9,977 nt of DNA from Gammaproteobacteria bacterium (lineage in GTDB: Bacteria; Pseudomonadota; Gammaproteobacteria; Pseudomonadales; Azotimanducaceae): assembly GCA_018667205.1 (NCBI GenBank), contig JABIVN010000597.1, forward strand, positions 1-9,977. The letters are read 5' to 3'. Each line of letters begins with the position of its first letter. The first letter of the stretch is position 1. Shown here piece after piece: positions 1 through 6,297 of this stretch. Made by a program: the position numbers and the translations under genes. Below the pieces are notes generated by a model. That model was given only the letters and a program-made list of their open reading frames with translations. It was not told where the DNA came from and ran no database searches.

Positions 1-319
1 AGCTAAGCCCCATTCGTTCGATCGCACCTGGCCGGAAGTTCTGAATAAAGACATCAGCGCCGGCAATAAGTTTTTTAACAACCGAGACACCCGCCGCCGC
101 CTTAAGGTCAATACAAATTGAACGTTTTCCCCGATTGGCAGAAACAAATGCGGGGCTCAGGTTATGCTTCCCCAACCCCATGCGCCTAACAATATCTCCT
201 TGGGGCGCTTCCACTTTTATGACATCCGCACCCTGGTCGGCGAGCAGCACTGTTGCCACAGGACCCGATATCACACTACTTAAGTCTATGATCTTTATCC
301 CGGATAGTGGTCCGCTCAT
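1..319 (-). CDS. Type III CoA-transferase (CaiB/BaiF family), N-terminal part
   Basis: This is the first 106 residues of a family III CoA-transferase; the rest lies beyond the left edge. The family moves CoA between a carboxylic acid and an acyl-CoA through an aspartyl-CoA intermediate in the cytoplasm. The N-terminus reads MSGPLSGIKIIDLSSVISGP, followed by a Rossmann-like stretch ending LLADQGADVIKVE, then NRGKRSICIDLK and DVFIQNFRPGAIERMG. These are the hallmark blocks of the family. The catalytic aspartate lies further downstream and is not in the window. The ATG overlaps the stop of the upstream peptide transporter in an ATGA. A GGAG sequence (330-333 on the minus strand) sits 10 bases before the start inside that gene, so translation is probably coupled. 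The natural substrate cannot be told from this fragment. Confidence 0.93.
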   Translation of the reverse strand, partial: MSGPLSGIKIIDLSSVISGPVATVLLADQGADVIKVEAPQGDIVRRMGLGKHNLSPAFVSANRGKRSICIDLKAAAGVSVVKKLIAGADVFIQNFRPGAIERMGLS

Positions 320-1854
320 GATGTGCTTTCTCCAATGTGCATTCTTCGGGCCAGCAGGGGTGAGACAATGATCAACAAAACACCCAACCCAACTGCCAGC
401 ATCGAGAGCTTTTCAAACACAGAGGTATAGACCATAAGAGACTCCACACCCAGGCTCACGTCAGTGCCATCGCCGCCAATTGCCATAGCCCCGGCAATCA
501 TTCCCCCGACATAGGCCGCGAACGAGCTGGACAGAAACCAAACACCCATCATCATACCGCCAACCCGGGCAACACTCAGCCGAGTCACCATTGAAAGACC
601 AACCGGCGAAAGACAAAGTTCCCCTGTCGTGTGCAACAGGTACATTAACGCCAGCCAGACGACGGCGACTTTACCATCCGGACCCGCCAGACTCGCGCCA
701 AAGATAAGAACCGCAAAGCCAAGGCCGACCTGCAGAATACCGAGCCCGAATTTCATCGGTGTGCTTGGCTCCATCCCGCGCTGCCCAAGTTTGACCCAGA
801 CCCAGGCAAACAGAGGCGCGAGGAAAATAATGAACATCGGATTTAGGGACTGGAACATACCTGCCGTAAAAATGCTGCCCATGGCGACGTTTCGATCCGT
901 AAATAGCGTGAGTGACGAACCCGCCTGTTCAAAAAGGGCCCAAAAACACACGGACAAAGCAATTAGCGCGAGCATGACTAACATACGGTCCCGCTCGACG
1001 GGTGTGCATTTTGATAACGAAAACCAGATCAACCAGACTGTCACCACGAATCCAGCAAGCACCAGCAAAATGCCAAGATCACTGCTGCTCTGAATCATCT
1101 GCCAGACACCAACAACGGCAATCAATCCAGACAGGTAAATGAACCATTCCTTGCTCAAACCGGCGAACACGGGCTTTGATAGGTTAGCTGACTCAGGCGG
1201 CGCGCCAACCCCTTGCAGGTACTTGTCCCCATGGATGAAAATCGCAAGCCCGATGAGCATGCCGATACCCGCGGCACCAAACCCATATTGCCAGCCGTAG
1301 GTTTCCCCAAGGTAAGCGCAAAGCAGCGTCGCTACGAACGCGCCAATATTGATACCCATATAGAAAATCGTAAAACCCGCATCTCGTCGGGGGTCTGATT
1401 CACTATAAAGCTGACCAACAATCGTCGAAATACTCGATTTCAGGAATCCTACTCCAACAATAATGAATGCCAGAGAGAGGTAAAATGCTTGTTCGTAAAG
1501 ACTATCCCGAACCACAACACCATCCACTATCGTCGATGGAGGTCCCTCAAACGCCATGCCAAAGTGTCCAATGACTAGCAGCCCTGCACCAAACATGATC
1601 GCTTTTTTGAAGCCAAGATAACGGTCGGCAATCAGGCCTCCGAGCACTGGCGTCGCATAGACCAGGGAGGCATAGCTTCCGTACAACAGGCCTGCATCCT
1701 TGTCACCAAACAGAAAATGCTTCGTCAGATACAAAATAAGCAACGCCCGCATACCGTAGTAGCTGAAGCGTTCCCACATCTCTGTCATGAACAAGACAAA
1801 CAGGCCCCGGGGATGACCAAGAAATTCATCTGTTGGCGCGCCGACGGAAGACAA
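316..1854 (-). CDS. POT/PTR family proton-dependent oligopeptide transporter
   Basis: A 512-residue inner-membrane permease of the proton-dependent oligopeptide transporter family within the major facilitator superfamily, which imports di- and tripeptides with protons. The family's ExxERFxYYG motif is at residues 25-34 (EMWERFSYYG). It is followed by the loop signature with GGLIADRYLG near residues 95-110 and by the second signature FYMGINIGAF near residues 165-175. Many hydrophobic helices cover the rest, and length is normal for bacterial members. No ATG occurs before residue 23, which already lies in the first helix, so the start is probably TTG at 1852-1854; no clear Shine-Dalgarno precedes it. 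Three bases separate it from the stop of the DUF1993 gene, in the same frame, and its own stop overlaps the CoA-transferase start. Substrate range (dipeptide versus another small molecule) is not readable. Confidence 0.95.
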   Translation of the reverse strand: MSSVGAPTDEFLGHPRGLFVLFMTEMWERFSYYGMRALLILYLTKHFLFGDKDAGLLYGSYASLVYATPVLGGLIADRYLGFKKAIMFGAGLLVIGHFGMAFEGPPSTIVDGVVVRDSLYEQAFYLSLAFIIVGVGFLKSSISTIVGQLYSESDPRRDAGFTIFYMGINIGAFVATLLCAYLGETYGWQYGFGAAGIGMLIGLAIFIHGDKYLQGVGAPPESANLSKPVFAGLSKEWFIYLSGLIAVVGVWQMIQSSSDLGILLVLAGFVVTVWLIWFSLSKCTPVERDRMLVMLALIALSVCFWALFEQAGSSLTLFTDRNVAMGSIFTAGMFQSLNPMFIIFLAPLFAWVWVKLGQRGMEPSTPMKFGLGILQVGLGFAVLIFGASLAGPDGKVAVVWLALMYLLHTTGELCLSPVGLSMVTRLSVARVGGMMMGVWFLSSSFAAYVGGMIAGAMAIGGDGTDVSLGVESLMVYTSVFEKLSMLAVGLGVLLIIVSPLLARRMHIGESTS

Positions 1855-1857
1855 AGG

Positions 1858-2379
1858 CTAAACGCCCATCCGCATAGCACCAAGGAAATCTCGCTTACCA
1901 AGAGGCACGCCTTTCATTCTTAATACATCGTAGGTCGTGGTCGCGTGAAAGTAGACGTTAGGCAGCGAGAACGACAACACATAGTTCTCGGCAGTGAAGG
2001 GTATTTCATTGCTCCCCAGTTTGAACGTCAGCGTTTTACCCGCCCATCCGTTGACTGTTTCAGCGTCGAACGAACCTACTTGCGAAACCGCCTGATTCAC
2101 CAAATCCTGCAGACCCACATAATCAAGGTCACCGTATCCTGCTGGTGGCGCGAACTCACCGGTTTCCAATCCCTGCAACGCCCCAAGAGAGTGGTGCACC
2201 ACAGAAATTACCTGGAACTGGAAAGGGCTCATATCTTCAATCAAGCGGGTTTCGACGATTGCTGATAGATCAATGCCGTTTTCTTCGCAAAAACTTTTAC
2301 CCTTACCGAGCACAGCCGCGGTGGAATTCAGAACCTGAAGGTAGTTAGTGACGGTTGCGTCGTACAGGGAAATGGACAT
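1858..2379 (-). CDS. DUF1993 domain protein
   Basis: A 173-residue cytoplasmic protein of the DUF1993 family, which has a DinB-like four-helix fold; no biochemical function is established for the family. The recognisable blocks are the N-terminal MSISLYDATVTNYLQVL, the central MSPFQFQVISVVHHSLGAL and the C-terminal VYFHATTTYDVLR followed by GVPLGKRDFLG. The histidines of VVHHS and YFHATT occupy places where DinB-like proteins can bind metal. I chose the ATG at 2377-2379 because family members start at this MS-L-Y-A sequence. An upstream GTG (2407-2409) and ATG (2395-2397) in the same frame would add 10 or 6 residues, but neither has a better ribosome site. It ends in TAG, and the peptide transporter begins after a single further codon in the same frame, so the two are almost certainly co-transcribed. 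Confidence 0.88.
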   Translation of the reverse strand: MSISLYDATVTNYLQVLNSTAAVLGKGKSFCEENGIDLSAIVETRLIEDMSPFQFQVISVVHHSLGALQGLETGEFAPPAGYGDLDYVGLQDLVNQAVSQVGSFDAETVNGWAGKTLTFKLGSNEIPFTAENYVLSFSLPNVYFHATTTYDVLRMKGVPLGKRDFLGAMRMGV

Positions 2380-2425
2380 TAAGACTGCTCGTTTCATGAG
2401 AGGAGCCACTATTGTTCAATATGCA

Positions 2426-2444
2426 AGGGATGAATGCTATCCCT
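2426..2444. other. Small inverted repeat between tetR-type gene and DUF1993 gene
   Basis: AGGGAT and ATCCCT form a perfect 6-bp stem around a 7-base loop in the 79-base gap between the regulator stop and the DUF1993 start. No T run follows on either strand, so it is a poor intrinsic terminator. It could be a weak attenuator, an RNA processing hairpin, a protein-binding dyad or chance. Confidence 0.3.
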
Positions 2445-2458
2445 ACTGAGGAATAGGT

Positions 2459-3037
2459 TTATATCCGCTGGATATGCTCGGCAAGCCACTCTGGAAACTG
2501 CCGCGCTTCTGTTTCGTTTATCCCAATTAATCCTGCAATGGCATCACCACAGATGCTCTTGCCCATTGCCGCGATAGCAACAAGAAAGATGATTTGTTTA
2601 GCGTGTACCGGGTCGCCACTGTCTTCGGCTATCTTATTCAGAATGTCGGTAAACAGGCCCTTTGATTCACTGGCTGGCGAAAAAGCCTGCTGATCCAGCG
2701 CAAGCCAGGCAAGTAAACGCCCATGACCGCCGTGAGACAGCATTTCAAACAGGTGGTCCAAAACCCTCGCAGGTTCTTCATGGTGATTAAGCGCCACCAT
2801 CACGTCTGACAGCAGGTCATGGGTCATTTTCTCAAGCAGCGCTTTACGCATGGCGCCGGTTGAACCAAAGTGATGTATGACCGTCGCATGTGACATACCA
2901 GCGTCTTTAGCCACCCCGGAAATATTTAACCCTTCAAGCCCAAGGGCCGATAATCGGTCAGAAGCAATGCTTAAAATCAATGACTTAGCCTCTTCAGGTG
3001 TGCGCCTTACTCGCTTGCCCCCACTATTGACATTCAT
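2459..3037 (-). CDS. TetR/AcrR family transcriptional regulator
   Basis: A 192-residue repressor-type protein. The N-terminal helix-turn-helix spans about residues 18-62: EEAKSLILSIASDRLSALG, then the DNA-reading part ISGVAKDAGMSHATVIHHFGS (about 39-59), which matches the TetR pattern of xxVAxxAGxSxxTxxxHFxxK. The C-terminal two thirds is a helical ligand-binding and dimerisation domain that does not name its ligand. The frame stays open for 32 residues upstream, but that extension is hydrophobic, crosses the divergent promoter region and is not TetR-like, so I start at the ATG at 3035-3037, although no clear Shine-Dalgarno precedes it. It is divergent from the Coq4-like gene and upstream of the DUF1993-transporter-CoA-transferase genes, so it may control one or both and itself. 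Confidence 0.92.
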   Translation of the reverse strand: MNVNSGGKRVRRTPEEAKSLILSIASDRLSALGLEGLNISGVAKDAGMSHATVIHHFGSTGAMRKALLEKMTHDLLSDVMVALNHHEEPARVLDHLFEMLSHGGHGRLLAWLALDQQAFSPASESKGLFTDILNKIAEDSGDPVHAKQIIFLVAIAAMGKSICGDAIAGLIGINETEARQFPEWLAEHIQRI

Positions 3038-3054
3038 GTTGATATATCTATTAT
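3027..3054 (+). promoter_or_regulatory. Sigma-70-type promoter for the Coq4-like gene
   Basis: A perfect -35 hexamer TTGACA (3027-3032) and a -10 hexamer TATTAT (3049-3054, five of six matches) are separated by 16 bases. The expected start of transcription is near 3061, about 29 bases before the ATG of the Coq4-like gene. The -35 overlaps the start codon region of the divergent regulator. The 9-bp sequence TATTGACAT occurs at 3025-3033 and again at 3052-3060. Confidence 0.65.
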
Positions 3055-3056
3055 TG

Positions 3057-3093
3057 ACATCATCATTGATGAAAATCACAGTAGCATTGATGA
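3057..3093. promoter_or_regulatory. Candidate tandem TetR operator
   Basis: Positions 3060-3072 are a perfect 13-bp palindrome, TCATCA-T-TGATGA. A second site at 3081-3093 keeps the right half TTGATGA exactly and half of the left arm (GTAGCA). Both are preceded by ACA, at 3057 and 3078. The two centres are exactly 21 bp apart, two helical turns, so two dimers would sit on the same face of the DNA. The first copy lies on the predicted transcription start of the Coq4-like promoter, the expected place for a repressor. Assignment to the adjacent TetR protein is inference from position. Confidence 0.5.
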
Positions 3094-3857
3094 ACACTGA
3101 AACCAATAATATCGAGGCCAATCGCATCGCCACTCAAAGCATCCAACCCAAAGCCCAAAGAAACAGTCGCATGCGTCCGTTAGTGGCCATTCGCGCCCTG
3201 AAGAGTCTGATTAATGACCCGGAGAAGACAGACCAGGTGTTTGTGATCATCACCGCGATGTCAGGCAACTCTCTAGCAAGGACCTTCGCGCGATTCAGAA
3301 AAACAGAGATGGGTAAAAAGATCCTCGCAGAGAATCGGAATCTGCTCACGACACTTCTTGATAGAGAGAGCTTGGGAAACCACGAAGATGGAACCCTGGG
3401 GCAGACTTATCTGCGTTTCGTCGAGCGCGAACAGATCAGTGCAGATGGGCTAGTGGCAGCGAGCCAATCGAAAGAACAAATAGAGGAACCAAAACTGAAA
3501 TTGTTCGGAGAACGGATGCGAGACCAGCATGATCTGTGGCATGTCACCACAGGCTATGGCAGGGATACTTTTGGCGAAGCCTGCTTGCTAGCGTTTACTT
3601 ACGCACAAACCCGCAACCGCGGACTGGGAATCATCGCCCTGGTGGGCATGATAAAAATCCAAAAAGAACTTGGCCCGGGCGTACGCAAAGCCATGTGGCA
3701 GGCCTACAAGGCCGGCAAACGCGCCGCGTGGTTACCACAACAAGACTGGGAAACATTGCTCTCCCAACCGCTTGAAGAAGTTCGACAACAGCTGAGGATT
3801 TCACCCCCGCAGATCTATCAGGAAGTCTTCGAGAATTACAAATTAGCAAACGTCTGA
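3090..3857 (+). CDS. Coq4 family protein
   Basis: A 255-residue protein of the Coq4 family. The defining HDxxH-x11-E metal-binding motif is intact: H147-D148-L149-W150-H151 with E163 (HDLWHVTTGYGRDTFGE). Upstream blocks also fit, such as LINDPEKTDQVF (about 40-51) and GTLGQTYLRF (about 101-110), the latter resembling the family's G-T-LG-xY-x-F sequence. In eukaryotes COQ4 acts in ubiquinone ring modification, and human COQ4 has been linked to C1 decarboxylation and hydroxylation. What this bacterial copy does is not established by sequence. The frame is open well upstream into the divergent regulator, so I chose the ATG at 3090-3092, 29 bases after the predicted transcription start. An in-frame ATG at 3069 is the alternative. 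It stands alone, divergent from a TetR regulator and convergent with the transaldolase gene. Confidence 0.88.
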   Translation: MNTETNNIEANRIATQSIQPKAQRNSRMRPLVAIRALKSLINDPEKTDQVFVIITAMSGNSLARTFARFRKTEMGKKILAENRNLLTTLLDRESLGNHEDGTLGQTYLRFVEREQISADGLVAASQSKEQIEEPKLKLFGERMRDQHDLWHVTTGYGRDTFGEACLLAFTYAQTRNRGLGIIALVGMIKIQKELGPGVRKAMWQAYKAGKRAAWLPQQDWETLLSQPLEEVRQQLRISPPQIYQEVFENYKLANV

Positions 3858-3878
3858 TTTTATTCACCTGAGCGGCAT

Positions 3879-3894
3879 ACCGGGCCAAGCCGGT
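3879..3894. terminator. Weak hairpin between convergent genes
   Basis: ACCGG and CCGGT form a 5-bp GC-rich stem around a 6-base loop in the 37-base gap between the stops of the Coq4-like and transaldolase genes, directly next to the latter's TAA. The T run is short on the plus strand and absent on the minus strand. It may act as a bidirectional terminator, but the stem is short. Confidence 0.3.
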
Positions 3895-4836
3895 TTAGTT
3901 CGAAAGCAGCCCTTCCAGCGTTATCTGGTCTTTAGCGAAGTTTCGTATCCCTTCAGCTAACTTCTCTGTTGCCATCGCGTCGTCATTCATCTGCCAGCGA
4001 AACCCGGATTCCGATTGCTGCACCTTGTCTTCGCCACTCGCAGCGTCTGGGACAAGCTGTCGAGGCAGGCTACCGTCGTCTTCGGAAAGTGCTTGTAATA
4101 GCGCGGGACTGATTGTGAGTCGGTCGCACCCGGCCAGGGATTCAATTTCACCTATATTCCTAAAGCTCGCGCCCATGACAACCGTTTTGTAACCGTGCTG
4201 TTTATAGTAGTCGTAGATTCGCTTTACGGATACTACGCCCGGGTCGGTCTGCGCGTCATAACTTTCACCGGTCGCACTCTTGTACCAGTCCAATATTCGC
4301 CCGACAAAAGGTGAGATCAGAAACACGCCTGCATCTGCACAGGCCACCGCCTGGGAAAAGCCAAACAGTAAAGTCAGGTTGCAATTAATTCCCTGCTGCT
4401 CGAGTTGTTCCGCAGCACGAATACCCTCCCATGTACTGGCGATTTTGATAAGAATTCGATCACGACCAATGCCATTTTCTTCATATAGTGAGATAAGACG
4501 GTTTGCTTTCTCTATTGTTTTCACCGTTTCAAAAGACAGACGCGCATCTACTTCCGAGGACACGCGTCCTGGTACTATCGCCAAAATTTCAGTCCCTATA
4601 TCCACCGCTAGTTTATCCGTGCAGTTTTGTCGCATCTGCTCGCTGGAACCACCCTGGGCTGCAGCCCAGTTCTTTGCAACAGCCAAATGACCCGCGTATA
4701 GCGGCATCGCCGCCGCTTTTAGCAAAAGCGATGGATTGGTCGTTGCATCAATTGGCTTGTACTCCGCAATTGCTACGATATCGCCTGTGTCGGCCACGAC
4801 GTCGGTCATCGTTTTAAGCTGTTCCAGTTTGTTCAT
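3895..4836 (-). CDS. tal: Transaldolase (TalB type)
   Basis: A 313-residue cytoplasmic enzyme of the non-oxidative pentose phosphate pathway. It moves a dihydroxyacetone unit from sedoheptulose 7-phosphate to glyceraldehyde 3-phosphate, giving erythrose 4-phosphate and fructose 6-phosphate. The Schiff-base lysine is K131 in [12 protein letters not shown], and the partner acids are D16 in VVADTGD and E95 in [11 protein letters not shown], matching D17, K132 and E96 of E. coli TalB with a one-residue offset. [37 protein letters not shown] and [13 protein letters not shown] are all present, and length matches the enzyme. I start at the ATG at 4834-4836 because AAGGTG lies six bases before it. 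The GTG within that site would add three residues. It appears monocistronic. Confidence 0.97.
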   Translation of the reverse strand: MNKLEQLKTMTDVVADTGDIVAIAEYKPIDATTNPSLLLKAAAMPLYAGHLAVAKNWAAAQGGSSEQMRQNCTDKLAVDIGTEILAIVPGRVSSEVDARLSFETVKTIEKANRLISLYEENGIGRDRILIKIASTWEGIRAAEQLEQQGINCNLTLLFGFSQAVACADAGVFLISPFVGRILDWYKSATGESYDAQTDPGVVSVKRIYDYYKQHGYKTVVMGASFRNIGEIESLAGCDRLTISPALLQALSEDDGSLPRQLVPDAASGEDKVQQSESGFRWQMNDDAMATEKLAEGIRNFAKDQITLEGLLSN

Positions 4837-4842
4837 ACCATT

Positions 4843-4848
4843 CACCTT
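4843..4848 (-). promoter_or_regulatory. Ribosome binding site of tal
   Basis: AAGGTG on the minus strand lies six bases before the ATG at 4836. The GTG inside it would otherwise be read as an in-frame start three codons upstream, so the site decides in favour of the ATG. Confidence 0.6.
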
Positions 4849-4899
4849 AAGGAGGGCAATTCTGATTCTCGTGTTGAATCTTCATCATTGTCTGCACTC

Positions 4900-4928
4900 G
4901 AGTCAACTTCCGATGATTGGTCTATACT
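4900..4928 (+). promoter_or_regulatory. Possible promoter of the NSS-DUF3604 block
   Basis: A good -10 hexamer TATACT (4923-4928) follows a poor -35 GAGTCA (4900-4905) with 17 bases between. Transcription would start near 4935, 17 bases before the TTG of the transporter reading frame. On the opposite strand the same bases read TTGACT (4901-4906), a good -35 for tal, but no convincing -10 follows at the right distance. Confidence 0.4.
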
Positions 4929-5340
4929 GAAAACAAAAAATTAACGCTTCCTTGCAACAATCTTACCAATTCAGTTCGACCTTTGGCTTTTTGATGGCAG
5001 CTACCGGATTCGCCGTCGGACTAGGCAATATCTGGAGATTCCCTTACATCACGGGCGAAAACGGCGGCGGTGCCTTTGTCGTGGTTTATCTTGGGTGTGC
5101 CCTCATGATCGGCATCCCTATCCTTATCGCGGAAATCCTGATCGGCCGGCGCGGGCAGGCTAACCCCCCAAAGTCCATGCAGAAGCTAGCTGAAGCGGAG
5201 CGCAGATCGCCACGGTGGATACATCCAGGACACCTGAACCTTGCCACAGCATTTGTCATTCGGGGCACCTACTGCGTCGTTTCAGGTTGGGCACTCTGGT
5301 ATCTGTTTAAAGCCATTTCAACCGGGTTTGTCGATACTAC

Positions 5341-5364
5341 GGCCAACTCTGCGGCCAACTCTGC
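5341..5364 (+). repeat. 12-bp tandem duplication in NSS pseudogene
   Basis: GGCCAACTCTGC occurs twice in a row (5341-5352, 5353-5364), followed by a further partial GGC. It encodes a repeated Ala-Asn-Ser-Ala in the extracellular loop between helices 3 and 4. Being 12 bp, it keeps the frame. Confidence 0.9.
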
Positions 5365-5451
5365 GGCGGGCGCCCTCGGCGCTGTGATGCAAAGCGTTGA
5401 CGGTATGTTTCTATGGACCGCGTTAAGTTTGGTACTCACCGGCACAATTAT

Positions 5452-5515
5452 CTACTATGGCGTGAACCTACTATGGCGTGACCCTACTATGGCGTGTACC
5501 TACTATAGCGTGAAC
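5452..5515 (+). repeat. 16-bp unit repeated four times in NSS pseudogene
   Basis: Four adjacent 16-bp units start with CTACTAT: 5452-5467 ends GGCGTGAAC, 5468-5483 ends GGCGTGACC, 5484-5499 ends GGCGTGTAC, and 5500-5515 ends AGCGTGAAC. Copies differ at one or two positions. One unit matches the ancestral codons YYGVN. The three extra units add 48 bp, hence 16 codons read in all three phases, and bring the frame back just before KGIERSE at the start of helix 5. Confidence 0.95.
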
Positions 5516-6297
5516 AAAGGGATCGAACGTTCCGAGAGGGTAATGATGCCTAAGCTCTTCCCGGTGATGGCCGGTCCTGTTATCTACAACGCCTTTTAGG
5601 ATGGCTTTCTGGATGCTGTGGCTTACCTGTTCACACCTGATTTTTCAGAGGTCACAGGCGCCACTTAACTGGCGGCTGTTGGGCAAGCGTTCTTCAGCAT
5701 CGGTGTTGGAATGGGTGGAATGATGATATTCGGATCCTACCTGCCACAGGAAATTTCGATTACCCGTTGCGTGCTAATCATCATTGTGATCGACACTGCC
5801 GTGGCATTGATGGCCGGCCTGATCTTCCAAACCCTGCCCGTCGCATTCGGACACATGCCAGGCGGTGATCTGGTAGCAATCCTGTTTTTTACACTGCTAT
5901 CTGTTGCAGCAGTCACCTCTATGGTGGGTTTCCTGGAACCCCTGATCGCCTGGATTCAAAACACTCGTCACTATTCGCGACATAAATCTCCGCTGATCAC
6001 GACAGCTTGTATCGCCTGCCTTGGGGTGCTAAGCATTTTATCTTACAACATACTCTCACACTGGAAACTGGGGTCTCGAAACCTTAATGGTTTTTTAGAC
6101 GTTCTTGCCAACCAAATAATGCTTCCTGTTGGTGGACTCTTAATCGCGATATTCGCTGGCTGGCAGGTTAACAAAGCTTCCTTGCGGGACAAACTGCCTG
6201 CAATGCCCAAGGCAATGTTTGAAGCTCGGCATCATTTACTTCGCTTTTTGCTACCACCCGCTATCGCGGTCATCATTATCACGGGGTTTTTATAAAC

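Larger units (their letters stand above)
4952..6295 (+). pseudogene. NSS/SNF family sodium-dependent transporter, disrupted by two stops
   Basis: The reading frame encodes a bacterial neurotransmitter:sodium symporter (LeuT-like fold), about 448 codons, normal length for the family. Such proteins import amino acids or related solutes with sodium. Helix 1 is intact (TGFAVGLGNIWRFPY, then NGGGAF), as is the helix 5 approach KGIERSERVMMPKLF. The frame is broken by TAG at 5597-5599, after VIYNAF, and by TAA at 5666-5668. The TAA sits just before LAAVGQAFFSIGVGMGG, where homologues carry a conserved tryptophan. No frameshift is needed: the same frame continues to TAA at 6293-6295 with normal membrane helices. 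Two tandem expansions lie in the first half. The only usable start is TTG, without a clear ribosome site, possibly also decay. The product would stop in the loop before helix 6 and should not transport. Sequencing error is the alternative, but two stops make that less likely. Confidence 0.85.

Noticed and set aside
629..1093. 154-codon plus-strand open frame
   Set aside because: Antisense to the peptide transporter, no family resemblance, low-complexity composition typical of a shadow frame.
2877..3089. Upstream in-frame extension of the Coq4-like protein
   Set aside because: It runs antisense through the regulator's coding region and across the promoter and operator, and its sequence is not Coq4-like.
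3038..3133. 32-residue hydrophobic N-terminal extension of the TetR protein, possible membrane-anchored regulator
   Set aside because: It covers the divergent promoter and the start of the Coq4-like gene. TetR proteins normally begin a few residues before the helix-turn-helix, as from 3037.
3858..3900. Strong intrinsic terminator between the convergent genes
   Set aside because: Only a 5-bp stem with no long T run is visible, so it is listed only as a weak candidate.
4280..4690. 136-codon plus-strand open frame
   Set aside because: Antisense to a fully conserved transaldolase gene and without any recognisable domain.
5452..5515. CRISPR-like repeat array
   Set aside because: Units are only 16 bp, directly adjacent without spacers, and lie inside a coding frame.
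5597..5668. Stop codon reassignment or selenocysteine/pyrrolysine-type recoding
   Set aside because: Two different stops (TAG and TAA) are involved, TAG ends other genes in the window normally, and no recoding element is evident.
5711..6295. Separate 194-residue membrane protein gene
   Set aside because: It is the C-terminal half of the same transporter frame; the preceding codons back to the stop also encode the conserved helix 6 approach, so it is a fragment rather than a gene.
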